The notes under the pieces: model-generated
Told to the model about the DNA's origin: nothing
Database searches by the model: none
What the model saw: only the letters and a program-made list of their open reading frames with translations
In this document: positions 46,183 through 54,382 of the stretch, piece by piece
Layout: each line of letters begins with the position of its first letter
Numbering within the stretch: the stretch's first letter is position 1
Assembly: GCA_041751935.1 (NCBI GenBank)
Contig: JBGSIA010000038.1
Location: forward strand, 42,485 to 106,484
Source: JBBSJZ01 sp041751935
GTDB taxonomy: Bacteria > Planctomycetota > Planctomycetia > Pirellulales > Pirellulaceae
Reading direction: 5' to 3'
DNA length: 64,000 nt
Program-made: the position numbers and the translations under genes

Positions 46183-46965
46183 TCATACAACGAGTTGGCC
46201 GTTTGCTGGAAAAAGTGTCAATTCCACGGGGCAATGATCCGAGCCGTGAATGTCGCAGCGAATACGTGCTCCTTGGACTCGATTCCAAAATTTTTCGGCG
46301 ACCCAAAAATAATCCAACCGCCAACCAATGTTCCGCTCTCGCGCATCACTGCGGTACGTCCACCAACTGTAGTTTCCTGGACTCGAATCGAGTTCGCGGA
46401 ACGAGTCGAGAAATCCGGCTTTTGCGATCTTGTCCACTCCTGCACGTTCTTGGACGGTGAAACCAGCGTTCAGCCGATTTGCTTTGGGGTTTGCCAAGTC
46501 AATCTCCTGGTGTGCACAATTAATATCGCCGCAAAAAATCACCGGCTTTCGGCGGTTGAGCTTCTTAATGTACTCCAGGAAAACGAGATCCCATTGCTGG
46601 CGATAGTCCAGTCGCAATAGACCACGCTGTGAGTTCGGCGTGTAAACCGTGACCAAATGAAAGTCGTCAAAGGTGGCAGTTATCAATCGCCCCTCCTGGT
46701 CGTGTTCAGCGATTCCCATTCCGAGTGTTTGTCGACTGGGACGAACCTTACTCCAAATGGCAGTGCCGCTGTAGCCTTTTTTCGTTGCACTGTTCCAGGT
46801 CTGGTGGTACCCGAGTGCATCCACCCAACTCAGATCGACCTGACTCGGCAGCGCCTTGGTTTCTTGCAAGCAGAGAATGTCAGGTTGGTCGGCTTCGACA
46901 AAGTCACGGAATCCGTTATTCATCGCAGCGCGAATGCCGTTGACGTTCCAGGAAACAAGTTTCAT
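46183..46965 (-). CDS. xth: Exodeoxyribonuclease III-type AP endonuclease
   Basis: 260 residues from ATG 46965. A frame extended to 47067 adds non-conserved residues. MKLVSWNVNGIRA with Asn7, CLQETKA with the metal-binding Glu, and the ending SDHCPVEL with the Asp-His pair are the EEP-family catalytic blocks. GDINCAHQEIDLANP holds the catalytic Asp/Asn loop. It cuts DNA at abasic sites and trims 3' ends in base-excision repair. It is divergent from amn, with 144 bases for both promoters. Confidence 0.95.
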   Translation of the reverse strand: MKLVSWNVNGIRAAMNNGFRDFVEADQPDILCLQETKALPSQVDLSWVDALGYHQTWNSATKKGYSGTAIWSKVRPSRQTLGMGIAEHDQEGRLITATFDDFHLVTVYTPNSQRGLLRLDYRQQWDLVFLEYIKKLNRRKPVIFCGDINCAHQEIDLANPKANRLNAGFTVQERAGVDKIAKAGFLDSFRELDSSPGNYSWWTYRSDARERNIGWRLDYFWVAEKFWNRVQGARIRCDIHGSDHCPVELTLFPANGQLVV

Positions 46966-47109
46966 GCTGTATGACGCTCCGACTTCAATACGGGATGTTG
47001 CTTCCAGTTCGAAAGTGCCCGAATCCATCCAAACAGTCATTGACCGTTGCGAATGGGGGCGTCGCAAATCGCAAGCTTAAGCAACGTCAGCAACTCGTAC
47101 AATCTTGGC

Positions 47110-48339
47110 ATGGACGACACAATACATATCGATCTGAGTTTAGCCGATACGCCGCTTCGCGATCAAATTGAAGCGACGTGTGAACGAATGGAAAAAACAT
47201 TTGCCGAAGGTTTTTATTCGAAAGTCACGGTGTATCGGCATTGGTCCAAACACAATCCGCAAATCACTGGAAAAATCGCGAGACCCAGCGCCTATCGCTG
47301 GTACCTTCGACGTGAACTGTTCAAGCTTGCTCGCCGCGGCGCAGAGATCACGGTAACCCGTTCACGTAAGCGAGTGGATCTGAACTCACCGACTTTGTTG
47401 AAGCAACTCGACGAAACGGATTTCGATTTAACTCGCAAGAAAGTTTTCTTGTTCGGTCCAGAGCGATCTGAGTTATCCATCCAGCGGCTAGAGCACTACA
47501 CCGGCACGCGAGCAGAAGATTTTCAACGGTATGTGCTGTTGACGAATTACCAAATGCACATGGACGCATTCGCCAGTCGGTTTGTCGATTGCCTACGGCC
47601 TGGACGCAACGCAGTGCAGATGCCCACGTTTCATCATGTCGAACCGGATAATCGTGGTATCAGTATAGTCAATATTGGTGTTGGTCCGTCCAATGCTAAG
47701 AACTTCACCGACCATTTGGCAGTGCTGCGGCCCGACGCGATGTTGATGGTGGGTCACTGTGCAGGTGTTCGCAATCACCAGGAGATAGGCGATTTTGTTT
47801 TGGCGTCAGGATATATGCGCAACGATCGGATCTTGGACGAAGCGTTACCGCCGGCGGTGCCGGTGACGCCTAGCTTTTTGCTCAATCGGGCACTAGCCAA
47901 AGTCCTTGATGACTCAGGTTTGCCGTATCGCATCGGTGCCGTCTACACCACCGCAGACCGTAATTGGGAATTGACGCTGCAGCGAACGCTCGATCATTTG
48001 CGTGCCAGCCGAAGCGTTGCCGTGGACATGGAATCGGCGACGGTCGCAGCCAACGGATTTCGATATCGCATCCCGCATGCGACCTTGTTGTGTGTTTCCG
48101 ACAAACCACTTCATGGCCAGCCGAAGCTTCCCAGTGAAGCCAAAACGTTCTACGATGATACCAAACAAAAACATATCGCAATCGCGGTTACGGCCTTGGA
48201 GATGCTCAAGGACGAGTTTCCCAACGGCCTGCCCAACAGCGACATTCGCGCCTGGGAAGAACCCCTTTTGGGCGGCCCAGATCGTTCGCAAGACCCCGAT
48301 CTTTCTCAAGGTCCAGATCGCTCGCCAAGCGATCGCTGA
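47110..48339 (+). CDS. amn: AMP nucleosidase
   Basis: 409 residues from ATG 47110 (TTG 47047 is in frame but gives an implausible leader). It splits AMP to adenine and ribose 5-phosphate in the cytosol. The C-terminal nucleoside-phosphorylase fold is visible as IVNIGVGPSNAKNFTDHLA, MLMVGHCAGVRNHQEIGDFV and VAVDMESATVAANGF (Glu in the purine pocket). The N-terminal regulatory domain is shorter than the 484-residue E. coli form. The last 22 residues repeat GPDRSxxPDLSQGPDRS, a short tandem repeat. The PHP phosphatase gene follows after 11 bases. Confidence 0.93.
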   Translation: MDDTIHIDLSLADTPLRDQIEATCERMEKTFAEGFYSKVTVYRHWSKHNPQITGKIARPSAYRWYLRRELFKLARRGAEITVTRSRKRVDLNSPTLLKQLDETDFDLTRKKVFLFGPERSELSIQRLEHYTGTRAEDFQRYVLLTNYQMHMDAFASRFVDCLRPGRNAVQMPTFHHVEPDNRGISIVNIGVGPSNAKNFTDHLAVLRPDAMLMVGHCAGVRNHQEIGDFVLASGYMRNDRILDEALPPAVPVTPSFLLNRALAKVLDDSGLPYRIGAVYTTADRNWELTLQRTLDHLRASRSVAVDMESATVAANGFRYRIPHATLLCVSDKPLHGQPKLPSEAKTFYDDTKQKHIAIAVTALEMLKDEFPNGLPNSDIRAWEEPLLGGPDRSQDPDLSQGPDRSPSDR

Positions 48340-48350
48340 ATTTTATTGTC

Positions 48351-49187
48351 ATGACACAACCTATCTTTTTTGAATCGCATTCACACACGCCACTATGCAA
48401 CCATGCGGACGGCTGGCCGACGGAGTATGCCGCCAGAGCACTGCAGCGAGGGCTTCGCGGCTTGATCGTGACTTGCCACAATCCGATGGCCAATGGTTTT
48501 TCCGCAGACGTTCGGATGCGCGAGGATGAACTTGAAACATACGTCGAATTGGTTGACAAAACTCGTAGCGAATGGGCTGGTCGCATTGATGTTCGTCTTG
48601 GTCTCGAAGCGGATTACTTTGAGGGACACGAGGCGTACCTCGAGCGACAACTTGAATCGGCTGATTTCCAATTTGTGCTCGGCTCGGTTCATCCGCAGAT
48701 CGCTGAGTTCCGCAAACGGTACTGGTCAAGTGACGCCGTTGAACTCCAACGCACATATTTTGAATTGCTGGCAAAGTCCGCCGAGACTCGCTTGTTCGAC
48801 TCTCTGGCACATCCAGATCTGATAAAAAATCTCACTCCCACGCAGTGGCAACCCGAATTGATCATGGACGATATTTGCCGTGCTTTGGATCGCATCGCCG
48901 CGACTGGCGTGGCCATGGAGCTGAACACCTCGGGTATCAATAAACGAGTGGAAGAAATGAATCCGTTTCCCGATATGCTTTGCCAGATGCGGCAGCGGGG
49001 TATCCCAGTCACGATCGGAGCGGATGCCCACACGCCCAGCCGAGTTGCTGACGGGTACGAGGCTGCGCTGCAACTGCTTGCCCAGTGCGGTTACCAGCAC
49101 GTTAGCTTTTTCCTGGGGCGAAAGCGGCATGACATCGAGATCGAGTCCGCCATCAGCAGCCTCACCGTTCCGCAAACGTCCGCGTAA
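48351..49187 (+). CDS. PHP-family phosphatase, histidinol-phosphatase-like
   Basis: 278 residues. The metal site of PHP enzymes is clear: FESHSHTPLCNH (His10, His12, His18), LGLEADYFEG, LGSVHP, DSLAHPDL and the C-terminal GADAHTP. The fold and length match histidinol-phosphatase HisK/HisJ. It follows amn by 11 bases with no histidine genes nearby, so it may instead act on a phosphorylated product of nucleotide breakdown. That is an inference from context only. Confidence 0.88.
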   Translation: MTQPIFFESHSHTPLCNHADGWPTEYAARALQRGLRGLIVTCHNPMANGFSADVRMREDELETYVELVDKTRSEWAGRIDVRLGLEADYFEGHEAYLERQLESADFQFVLGSVHPQIAEFRKRYWSSDAVELQRTYFELLAKSAETRLFDSLAHPDLIKNLTPTQWQPELIMDDICRALDRIAATGVAMELNTSGINKRVEEMNPFPDMLCQMRQRGIPVTIGADAHTPSRVADGYEAALQLLAQCGYQHVSFFLGRKRHDIEIESAISSLTVPQTSA

Positions 49188-49248
49188 GAGCGAGATTAAG
49201 AAGTGGGGGCTGATTGTGAAAGTCGAGCAAAGTTCGACGCGATCAGTG

Positions 49249-49261
49249 GGGCAGGGCAGGG
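49249..49261 (+). repeat. Two overlapping GGGCAGGG octamers (KOPS-like)
   Basis: Tandem plus-strand copies between the PHP gene and flhA, pointing toward the dif-like site. Confidence 0.6.
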
Positions 49262-49352
49262 GGGCGAATTTTTAATCTGGACGTCGGCCAGAGAGTTTGG
49301 GTAATGTCGGTGGAAATCGTCGAGGATTCCCCCGTTAGCCGAAGGATCGTCC

Positions 49353-51419
49353 ATGCAGTTTTTGATGCGCTACCGAGATCTGGTTTTACCGATCGGTATC
49401 ATCATGTGCCTGATCGTCATTCTGGTGCCGCTACCGCCCGCTCTGATGGACTTGATGTTGGCCGCGAATATCGCGATCGGCGTAGTCGTCCTGCTCACAA
49501 CCATTTACGTTTCGACGCCGTTGGAATTCAGCGTCTTTCCGTCGCTGTTGTTGGCGACGACATTGGCTCGGCTAGTGCTCAATATCGCTACCACAAGGCT
49601 CATTCTCACGGGTGCGGGAACGCTCAAAATGGAGGCCGCTGGGGGAGTGATTCAAGGATTCGGTGAGTTCGTTGCTGGCGATCGCATCGAAGTCGGCATC
49701 ATTATCTTTGTAATCATTGTATTGATTCAGTTCATCGTCATTACGAAAGGCGCAACGCGAATCAGCGAAGTTGCCGCGAGATTTGCTTTGGACGGAATGC
49801 CCGGTCGTCAAATGGCTATCGATGCGGACTTGAACGCCGGATTGATCGACGAGCGCCAGGCTCAAAGCCGTCGCGCGGAGATCGCTGCTCAAGCGGATTT
49901 TTACGGTGCAATGGACGGTGCCAGTAAGTTTGTTCGCGGTGACTCCATCGCTGGCATCATCATCACGATCGTGAACATTCTTGGTGGCTTGTACATCGGA
50001 GTTGTCCAGTACGGTATGTCGTTTACCGAAGCCGGCGAACTGTTCACGAAACTTACAATCGGTGATGGTTTGGTGAGCCAAGTTCCGGCGCTGCTCATCT
50101 CGTTGGCCGCTGGTTTACTGGTCACGCGAAGTGCCCAGAAAAGTAATTTGCCTCATGAATTCCTACAGCAACTGTTCGGCAACCCTAAAGCACTGGCGGT
50201 TGCGGGTTGTTTCTTGGGATTGATGATCATTACGAACCTGCCCGCTGTTCCCATGGCGACGCTCGGTGGCGGATGCATTGGATTGGCTGTGATGATGAAC
50301 CGCCAGAACAAGAATCAAGCTGGACAGGAGAAGGCAATAGCGGAAGCAGATCGAGTGGCCGCTGCTGCACCTCCGGATAAACGTGTCGAAGACTACTTGA
50401 CGGTCGATCCGTTAGAAATATCAATTGGCTTGGGGTTGCTCAGCCTAGCCGATCCAGCACGCGGCGGCGACCTGATGCAGCGAATCACCGGAGTGCGCAA
50501 CTCGATTGCTATGGATCTTGGGATAGTGCTTCCCAAAGTCCGCGTGCGCGACGAAGTGAACCTGGGAAACTTTGAGTACGAGATCCGTATCGCTGGCGAC
50601 CCGATCGCACGCGCTGCCGTTTTGCCCGGACAATTACTTGCGATCGACAACGGTCAAACGACCGGCATCATTGACGGAGAACCAACTCGAGACCCGACCT
50701 TTGGTGAACCCGCAGTTTGGATTGACCCGATGCGACGCGAGCAGGCGGCAATTTATGGTTACACGACGGTTGAGCCTGGCGCGGTGTTGGCCACTCACTT
50801 ACAGGAAGTTTCCAAGCGACACGCCGACGAGCTGCTTTCACGTGATGCGACAAAACATCTGGTCGATGAATTAAAAGAGGCATCGCCGGCCGTTGTTGAC
50901 GAATTGATTCCCAGCGTCCTCAAAATCAGCGAAGTACAACAGGTGCTGCATCTGTTGCTGCGAGAGGACGTTCCGATTCGCCAGTTAAGCATCATTCTGG
51001 AAACATTAGGTGACTTTGCAACGCGCACGAAAGACCCGATCTTGTTGTGCGAGTATGTTCGTCATCGATTGGCTCGAACGATTAGTACTCGCTATCGCGA
51101 TGAATCGGGACGCCTGCATGTCGTCGCGCTGGATCCAGCAATGGAAGATCGTATCGCAGCGGGAATTGAACACAGTGAACGTGGATTGTTTGTTCGCATG
51201 AGTCCACAAGCGACAGACGTCACTTGCGAAAAAATCGCCGTAGCGGTTAAGAAGCTAATTACTGCGGGTTTGCCACCGATTGTCTTGGTCAGTCCCCGAG
51301 TCCGGCCTGGGCTGCGTCAAATCCTAGCAGCGAACTTGCCGCAAGTTCGCGTTCTCTCCTACAACGAAATCACACAAGACACAAAGATCGAATCTCATGG
51401 GGTTGCCACCGACCAATAG
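49353..51419 (+). CDS. flhA: Flagellar type III export protein FlhA
   Basis: 688 residues, full length. About eight membrane spans in the first 320 residues include the family block FSVFPSLLLATTLARLVLNI. The cytosolic loop after it holds GMPGRQMAIDADLNAGLI, the FlhA/LcrD signature. The cytosolic C-terminal domain binds export substrates. AAGGA precedes the ATG. flhF follows after 79 bases, and flhB is not seen next to it. Confidence 0.97.
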   Translation: MQFLMRYRDLVLPIGIIMCLIVILVPLPPALMDLMLAANIAIGVVVLLTTIYVSTPLEFSVFPSLLLATTLARLVLNIATTRLILTGAGTLKMEAAGGVIQGFGEFVAGDRIEVGIIIFVIIVLIQFIVITKGATRISEVAARFALDGMPGRQMAIDADLNAGLIDERQAQSRRAEIAAQADFYGAMDGASKFVRGDSIAGIIITIVNILGGLYIGVVQYGMSFTEAGELFTKLTIGDGLVSQVPALLISLAAGLLVTRSAQKSNLPHEFLQQLFGNPKALAVAGCFLGLMIITNLPAVPMATLGGGCIGLAVMMNRQNKNQAGQEKAIAEADRVAAAAPPDKRVEDYLTVDPLEISIGLGLLSLADPARGGDLMQRITGVRNSIAMDLGIVLPKVRVRDEVNLGNFEYEIRIAGDPIARAAVLPGQLLAIDNGQTTGIIDGEPTRDPTFGEPAVWIDPMRREQAAIYGYTTVEPGAVLATHLQEVSKRHADELLSRDATKHLVDELKEASPAVVDELIPSVLKISEVQQVLHLLLREDVPIRQLSIILETLGDFATRTKDPILLCEYVRHRLARTISTRYRDESGRLHVVALDPAMEDRIAAGIEHSERGLFVRMSPQATDVTCEKIAVAVKKLITAGLPPIVLVSPRVRPGLRQILAANLPQVRVLSYNEITQDTKIESHGVATDQ

Positions 51420-51498
51420 CACTTCCGCATGACCACGTCCGATTGACATCCTGTCGATTGGCGAAACTTCGACACCTTCGTTTTCACTTTACCGCCCT

Positions 51499-52638
51499 AT
51501 GCACATCCGAACTTTCCGAGCCGCCAACTTGCAAGCCGCGTTAGCTGAGATCCGTGATCAAATGGGTCCCGATGCTTCCGTGCTGCACACTCGCCAAGTG
51601 CGAGACGGTTGGATGGGATGGCTTGGTCGCTCTTGTGTCGAAGTCACTGCAGGGCTGCGAGGGCCGAACCAGACCACGTCCCCGATTCCCACAACGCGTG
51701 TAGTGACCAATGATCGTCGTCATGCTGAACCGCTACGAATGGAACGCGATTCGCGCAGGTTAGGGAATCCGTCGCAACGCAACTCCAAGTTGGAGCCGCC
51801 TGCTCGTCCACTTCCGGATTCGTTACAGCCATACTATTGCAAATTGATAGCGGCTGGTGTGCGCCACGAGACTGTGATGCGATGGATTGAGACGACGACG
51901 AGTTTCGCGATGAATCTCGGTGACTCGTCGGCAGACACCGATTGGCATGAGCAACTTAAACGCAGTATTGCGAGGGAAATTCGCATTGGCGGCCCGATCC
52001 GAACACAACCGGGCGAGCGACATATCGTTGCCCTGGTGGGCCCAACGGGAGTTGGCAAGACGACGACCGTAGCCAAACTTGCGGCAGGGTTCCGAATCGA
52101 AGCTCGCCGTAGCGTCGGATTGCTGACGATCGACACGTTCCGAATTGCTGCAGTACAGCAGCTCCGGGCGTACGCAGAAATCATGGACTTGCCTATGGAG
52201 GTGGTCGAGAAACCCGGCGAGATGAGGCCGGCTCTTGATCGACTTGCGGACGTTGATTTGGTACTGATTGATACAGCCGGACGCAGCCCACGTAGCGACG
52301 CCAGGATTGAGCAACTGGTTGAATTGTTAGGTGCGGCCCAACCGGACGAGACGCATTTGGTCTTAAGTGCGACTCACAGTACCTCGAGTATGCAATCGGT
52401 GCTGAAGGGCTTTACCCCAATTCAACCTACCGCAGTCATTCTGACCAAACTGGATGAAGCGCCGCATACGGTGGGCTCGCTGGCCGCTTTGGTGGACGCA
52501 GGGCTGCCGAGCGTACCGCTGAGCTATGTCACGACGGGTCAACAGGTGCCGGATGATATCGAAGTAGCGGATATATCTCGCTTGTTCGATCGATTGCTGC
52601 CGCCCGATGCCCTCATGCCACATTTGGAAGCGGCATAA
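51499..52638 (+). CDS. flhF: Flagellar SRP-type GTPase FlhF
   Basis: 379 residues. The N-terminus MHIRTFRAANLQAALAEI is the FlhF basic start. The GTPase core has GPTGVGKTT (181-189), the DTFRIAAVQQLRAYA block, the DTAGRS switch and TKLDEA (base specificity), as in the SRP54/FtsY family. It helps place and number flagella at the cell pole. In many bacteria the MinD-like FlhG follows, but here a two-span protein does. Confidence 0.95.
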   Translation: MHIRTFRAANLQAALAEIRDQMGPDASVLHTRQVRDGWMGWLGRSCVEVTAGLRGPNQTTSPIPTTRVVTNDRRHAEPLRMERDSRRLGNPSQRNSKLEPPARPLPDSLQPYYCKLIAAGVRHETVMRWIETTTSFAMNLGDSSADTDWHEQLKRSIAREIRIGGPIRTQPGERHIVALVGPTGVGKTTTVAKLAAGFRIEARRSVGLLTIDTFRIAAVQQLRAYAEIMDLPMEVVEKPGEMRPALDRLADVDLVLIDTAGRSPRSDARIEQLVELLGAAQPDETHLVLSATHSTSSMQSVLKGFTPIQPTAVILTKLDEAPHTVGSLAALVDAGLPSVPLSYVTTGQQVPDDIEVADISRLFDRLLPPDALMPHLEAA

Positions 52639-52667
52639 CTCCACAATCACAGAAATAAATTCATGTG

Positions 52668-52739
52668 CGGCAAGACAACTTGCCGATACTGACAGTGGAG
52701 CGGGCCGCCTCAAAATAAAACCACTTGAGTTTATTTTGA
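52668..52739 (+). terminator. Two hairpins between flhF and the next gene
   Basis: CGGCAAG/CTTGCCG with loop ACAA (52668-52685) lies 30 bases past flhF. A second, AT-rich stem TCAAAATAAA/TTTATTTTGA (52710-52719 and 52730-52739) follows. Neither has a clean T-run. They may terminate or attenuate the flhF transcript. Confidence 0.45.
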
Positions 52740-52806
52740 AAATGTCCGCTCAGCGTAACTAGGAAGACATTTAGTACTGAAAACTGATCGATAGGAAACG
52801 CGAGCT

Positions 52807-53079
52807 GTGTCACGTTGTTACGGTCTCGCTCTCGGTTCGCTCGCCATGGCAATAGTCATGATTCGCGGCGCGATCCTGGGCGAGAACGCCGACGATGTGG
52901 CGATAGAGTCGATTGTGGCTCTTGTGGTGTTCATCTTGATCGGATTAGTGGCTGGATGGATCGCGGATCACCTCATCCGTGATGCTGTGGAAACAGGATT
53001 CCGAAAACGAGTCGACTGGTACCGTCAAGGTCTTGCCGACGCGGGGTACAACGAAACCAAAACGAACGAAGCCACTTAA
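52807..53079 (+). CDS. Small two-span membrane protein between flhF and fliA
   Basis: 90 residues from GTG 52807. Two hydrophobic segments (about 7-25 and 35-58) are joined by a short loop, with a basic C-terminal tail RKRVDWYRQG. No family recognised. Position between flhF and the sigma factor, 50 bases before the latter, suggests a role in flagellar placement or in controlling the sigma factor. No sequence signature supports more than that. Confidence 0.7.
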   Translation: MSRCYGLALGSLAMAIVMIRGAILGENADDVAIESIVALVVFILIGLVAGWIADHLIRDAVETGFRKRVDWYRQGLADAGYNETKTNEAT

Positions 53080-53129
53080 GGACGAAATGATTTCGTTCTT
53101 GGCAGCTAAATCGAATCACGGAGGATTGA

Positions 53130-53927
53130 ATGGCAGCGACAGTCACAACCGACGACGAAATCCTGCAAGTGTGGGCCACGTTCCGAGATATTGCCAAGGA
53201 CTCGCCCGAGTACGAGCCACTGCGTAATCGCTTGGTGGAGCGTTACATGCCGCTTGTTCGTTACAACGGTGAACGGATTTGGCAGCGATTACCAGACGGC
53301 GTTGATCTTGATGATTTGATCAGTGCTGGAATCTTTGGCTTGATGGATGCCATTGATGCCTTTGATCTGGATCGTGGCGTCAAGTTTGAGACGTACTGCG
53401 TACCGCGAATTCGCGGTGCCATGCTCGACGAACTGCGGACGATGGATTGGGTGCCACGCTTGGTACGCAGCAAAGCCAGTAAGCTGGGAGTGGCCCGCAA
53501 AGAACTCGAAGCCAAGTTCGGTCGCACTCCCACCGATCAAGAGATCGCCGCTCATATGGAGATCGATGTCCGTGAGCTGGAGAAAATGCAGCAAGACGCA
53601 AGCGCCGTTGGCGTCGTGTCACTGAATAAGAAATGGTACGAGACTGACAGCTATAAGGATGTTCGTGAAATCGACGTCCTCGAAGATCAAAAGGGCGAAG
53701 ACCCAACCCGTCGTGTGCAAAAGAACGACTTGATGCGATTGGTCACAAAAGGGCTCAATCGTAACGAACGCCTGATCATCATTCTTTATTACTATGAAGA
53801 GTTAACGATGAAGGAAATCGGCGCCACGCTTGACCTTTCGGAGTCGCGAGTCAGCCAAATGCACACTTCGATCGTCAATCGTTTGCAGCAGCAACTTGGC
53901 CGTCGACGTCTGGAATTCGGTACCTAA
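53130..53927 (+). CDS. fliA: FliA/WhiG-family RNA polymerase sigma factor
   Basis: 265 residues. It carries sigma-70 region 2 (PLVRYNGERIWQRLPDGVDLDDLISAGIFGL in part), region 3 and region 4 (LTMKEIGATLDLSESRVSQMH helix-turn-helix). The pattern matches FliA/WhiG-type sigma-28 factors. GGAGG precedes the ATG. It directs late flagellar transcription. A strong terminator lies 39 bases past the stop. Confidence 0.93.
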   Translation: MAATVTTDDEILQVWATFRDIAKDSPEYEPLRNRLVERYMPLVRYNGERIWQRLPDGVDLDDLISAGIFGLMDAIDAFDLDRGVKFETYCVPRIRGAMLDELRTMDWVPRLVRSKASKLGVARKELEAKFGRTPTDQEIAAHMEIDVRELEKMQQDASAVGVVSLNKKWYETDSYKDVREIDVLEDQKGEDPTRRVQKNDLMRLVTKGLNRNERLIIILYYYEELTMKEIGATLDLSESRVSQMHTSIVNRLQQQLGRRRLEFGT

Positions 53928-53965
53928 GCGAAGCTATCGATCAAGACACCTAGTTATTCGACGCG

Positions 53966-53993
53966 ACAGCGAACATGCTCATGTTCGCTGTTT
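53966..53993 (+). terminator. Terminator of fliA
   Basis: ACAGCGAACATG and CATGTTCGCTGT (53966-53977, 53980-53991) are perfectly complementary with a two-base centre, then TTTCC. This is one of the strongest hairpins in the window. Confidence 0.8.
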
Positions 53994-54172
53994 CCGTTTG
54001 CACAGCGACGATCACAACGCCTTGATACTAAATTCATTCGCAGCCATTAAATCATCAATTCACGGTCCGCCGCCATGCATCGCTTGCTCAGCTCAAGCCC
54101 AGTTCGGTGGCGTCTACACAACTGATTTGAATGTGTAGGCAGTCGTTCCCCATCCGCCCAGTGCGGGTGATG

Positions 54173-54180
54173 GGGCAGGG
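54173..54180 (+). repeat. GGGCAGGG (KOPS-like)
   Basis: Plus-strand copy in the leader region of the GT4 unit. Confidence 0.6.
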
Positions 54181-54246
54181 CGGTCGCGAAAAACTTATGC
54201 CCGCTCAACGAAAATCAGCAGGCTGCCCGGGGCGTGTTAGGCCAAG

Positions 54247-54252
54247 TATAAT
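54247..54252 (+). promoter_or_regulatory. TATAAT -10 box candidate
   Basis: A perfect TATAAT lies 31 bases before the small ORF at 54284. No good TTGACA is found 16-18 bases upstream, so only the -10 is supported. Confidence 0.4.
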
Positions 54253-54283
54253 GCATGCTTCGCCAACTCGAGGAAACAATTCA

Positions 54284-54376
54284 ATGTCATGGCAAACTCC
54301 CGATGATGAGTTCGAGCGATCACTCTTCGTACACCTCGCCGATGGTTCACAAAGCTATTTCAATTCAGCGAGCTGA
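54284..54376 (+). CDS. 30-residue small ORF ahead of the glycosyltransferase gene
   Basis: ATG 54284 has GAGGA nine bases upstream and a TATAAT 31 bases upstream. The ORF ends six bases before the GTG start of the glycosyltransferase. The peptide is acidic (TPDDEFERSLFVHLADGS) and no family is recognised. Spacing and signals are those of a leader peptide or small coupled protein. Length is too short for certainty. Confidence 0.45.
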   Translation: MSWQTPDDEFERSLFVHLADGSQSYFNSAS

Positions 54377-54382
54377 ATATCC

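Larger units (their letters stand above)
53928..54283. promoter_or_regulatory. 356-bp region between fliA and the glycosyltransferase unit
   Basis: Holds the fliA terminator (53966-53993), a GGGCAGGG octamer at 54173 and a TATAAT at 54247. No ORF with support was seen before 54284. Confidence 0.5.

Noticed and set aside
45900..46620. Plus-strand frame 46126-46620 opposite the xth gene
   Set aside because: It is the complement of a certain exonuclease gene and shows no family features.
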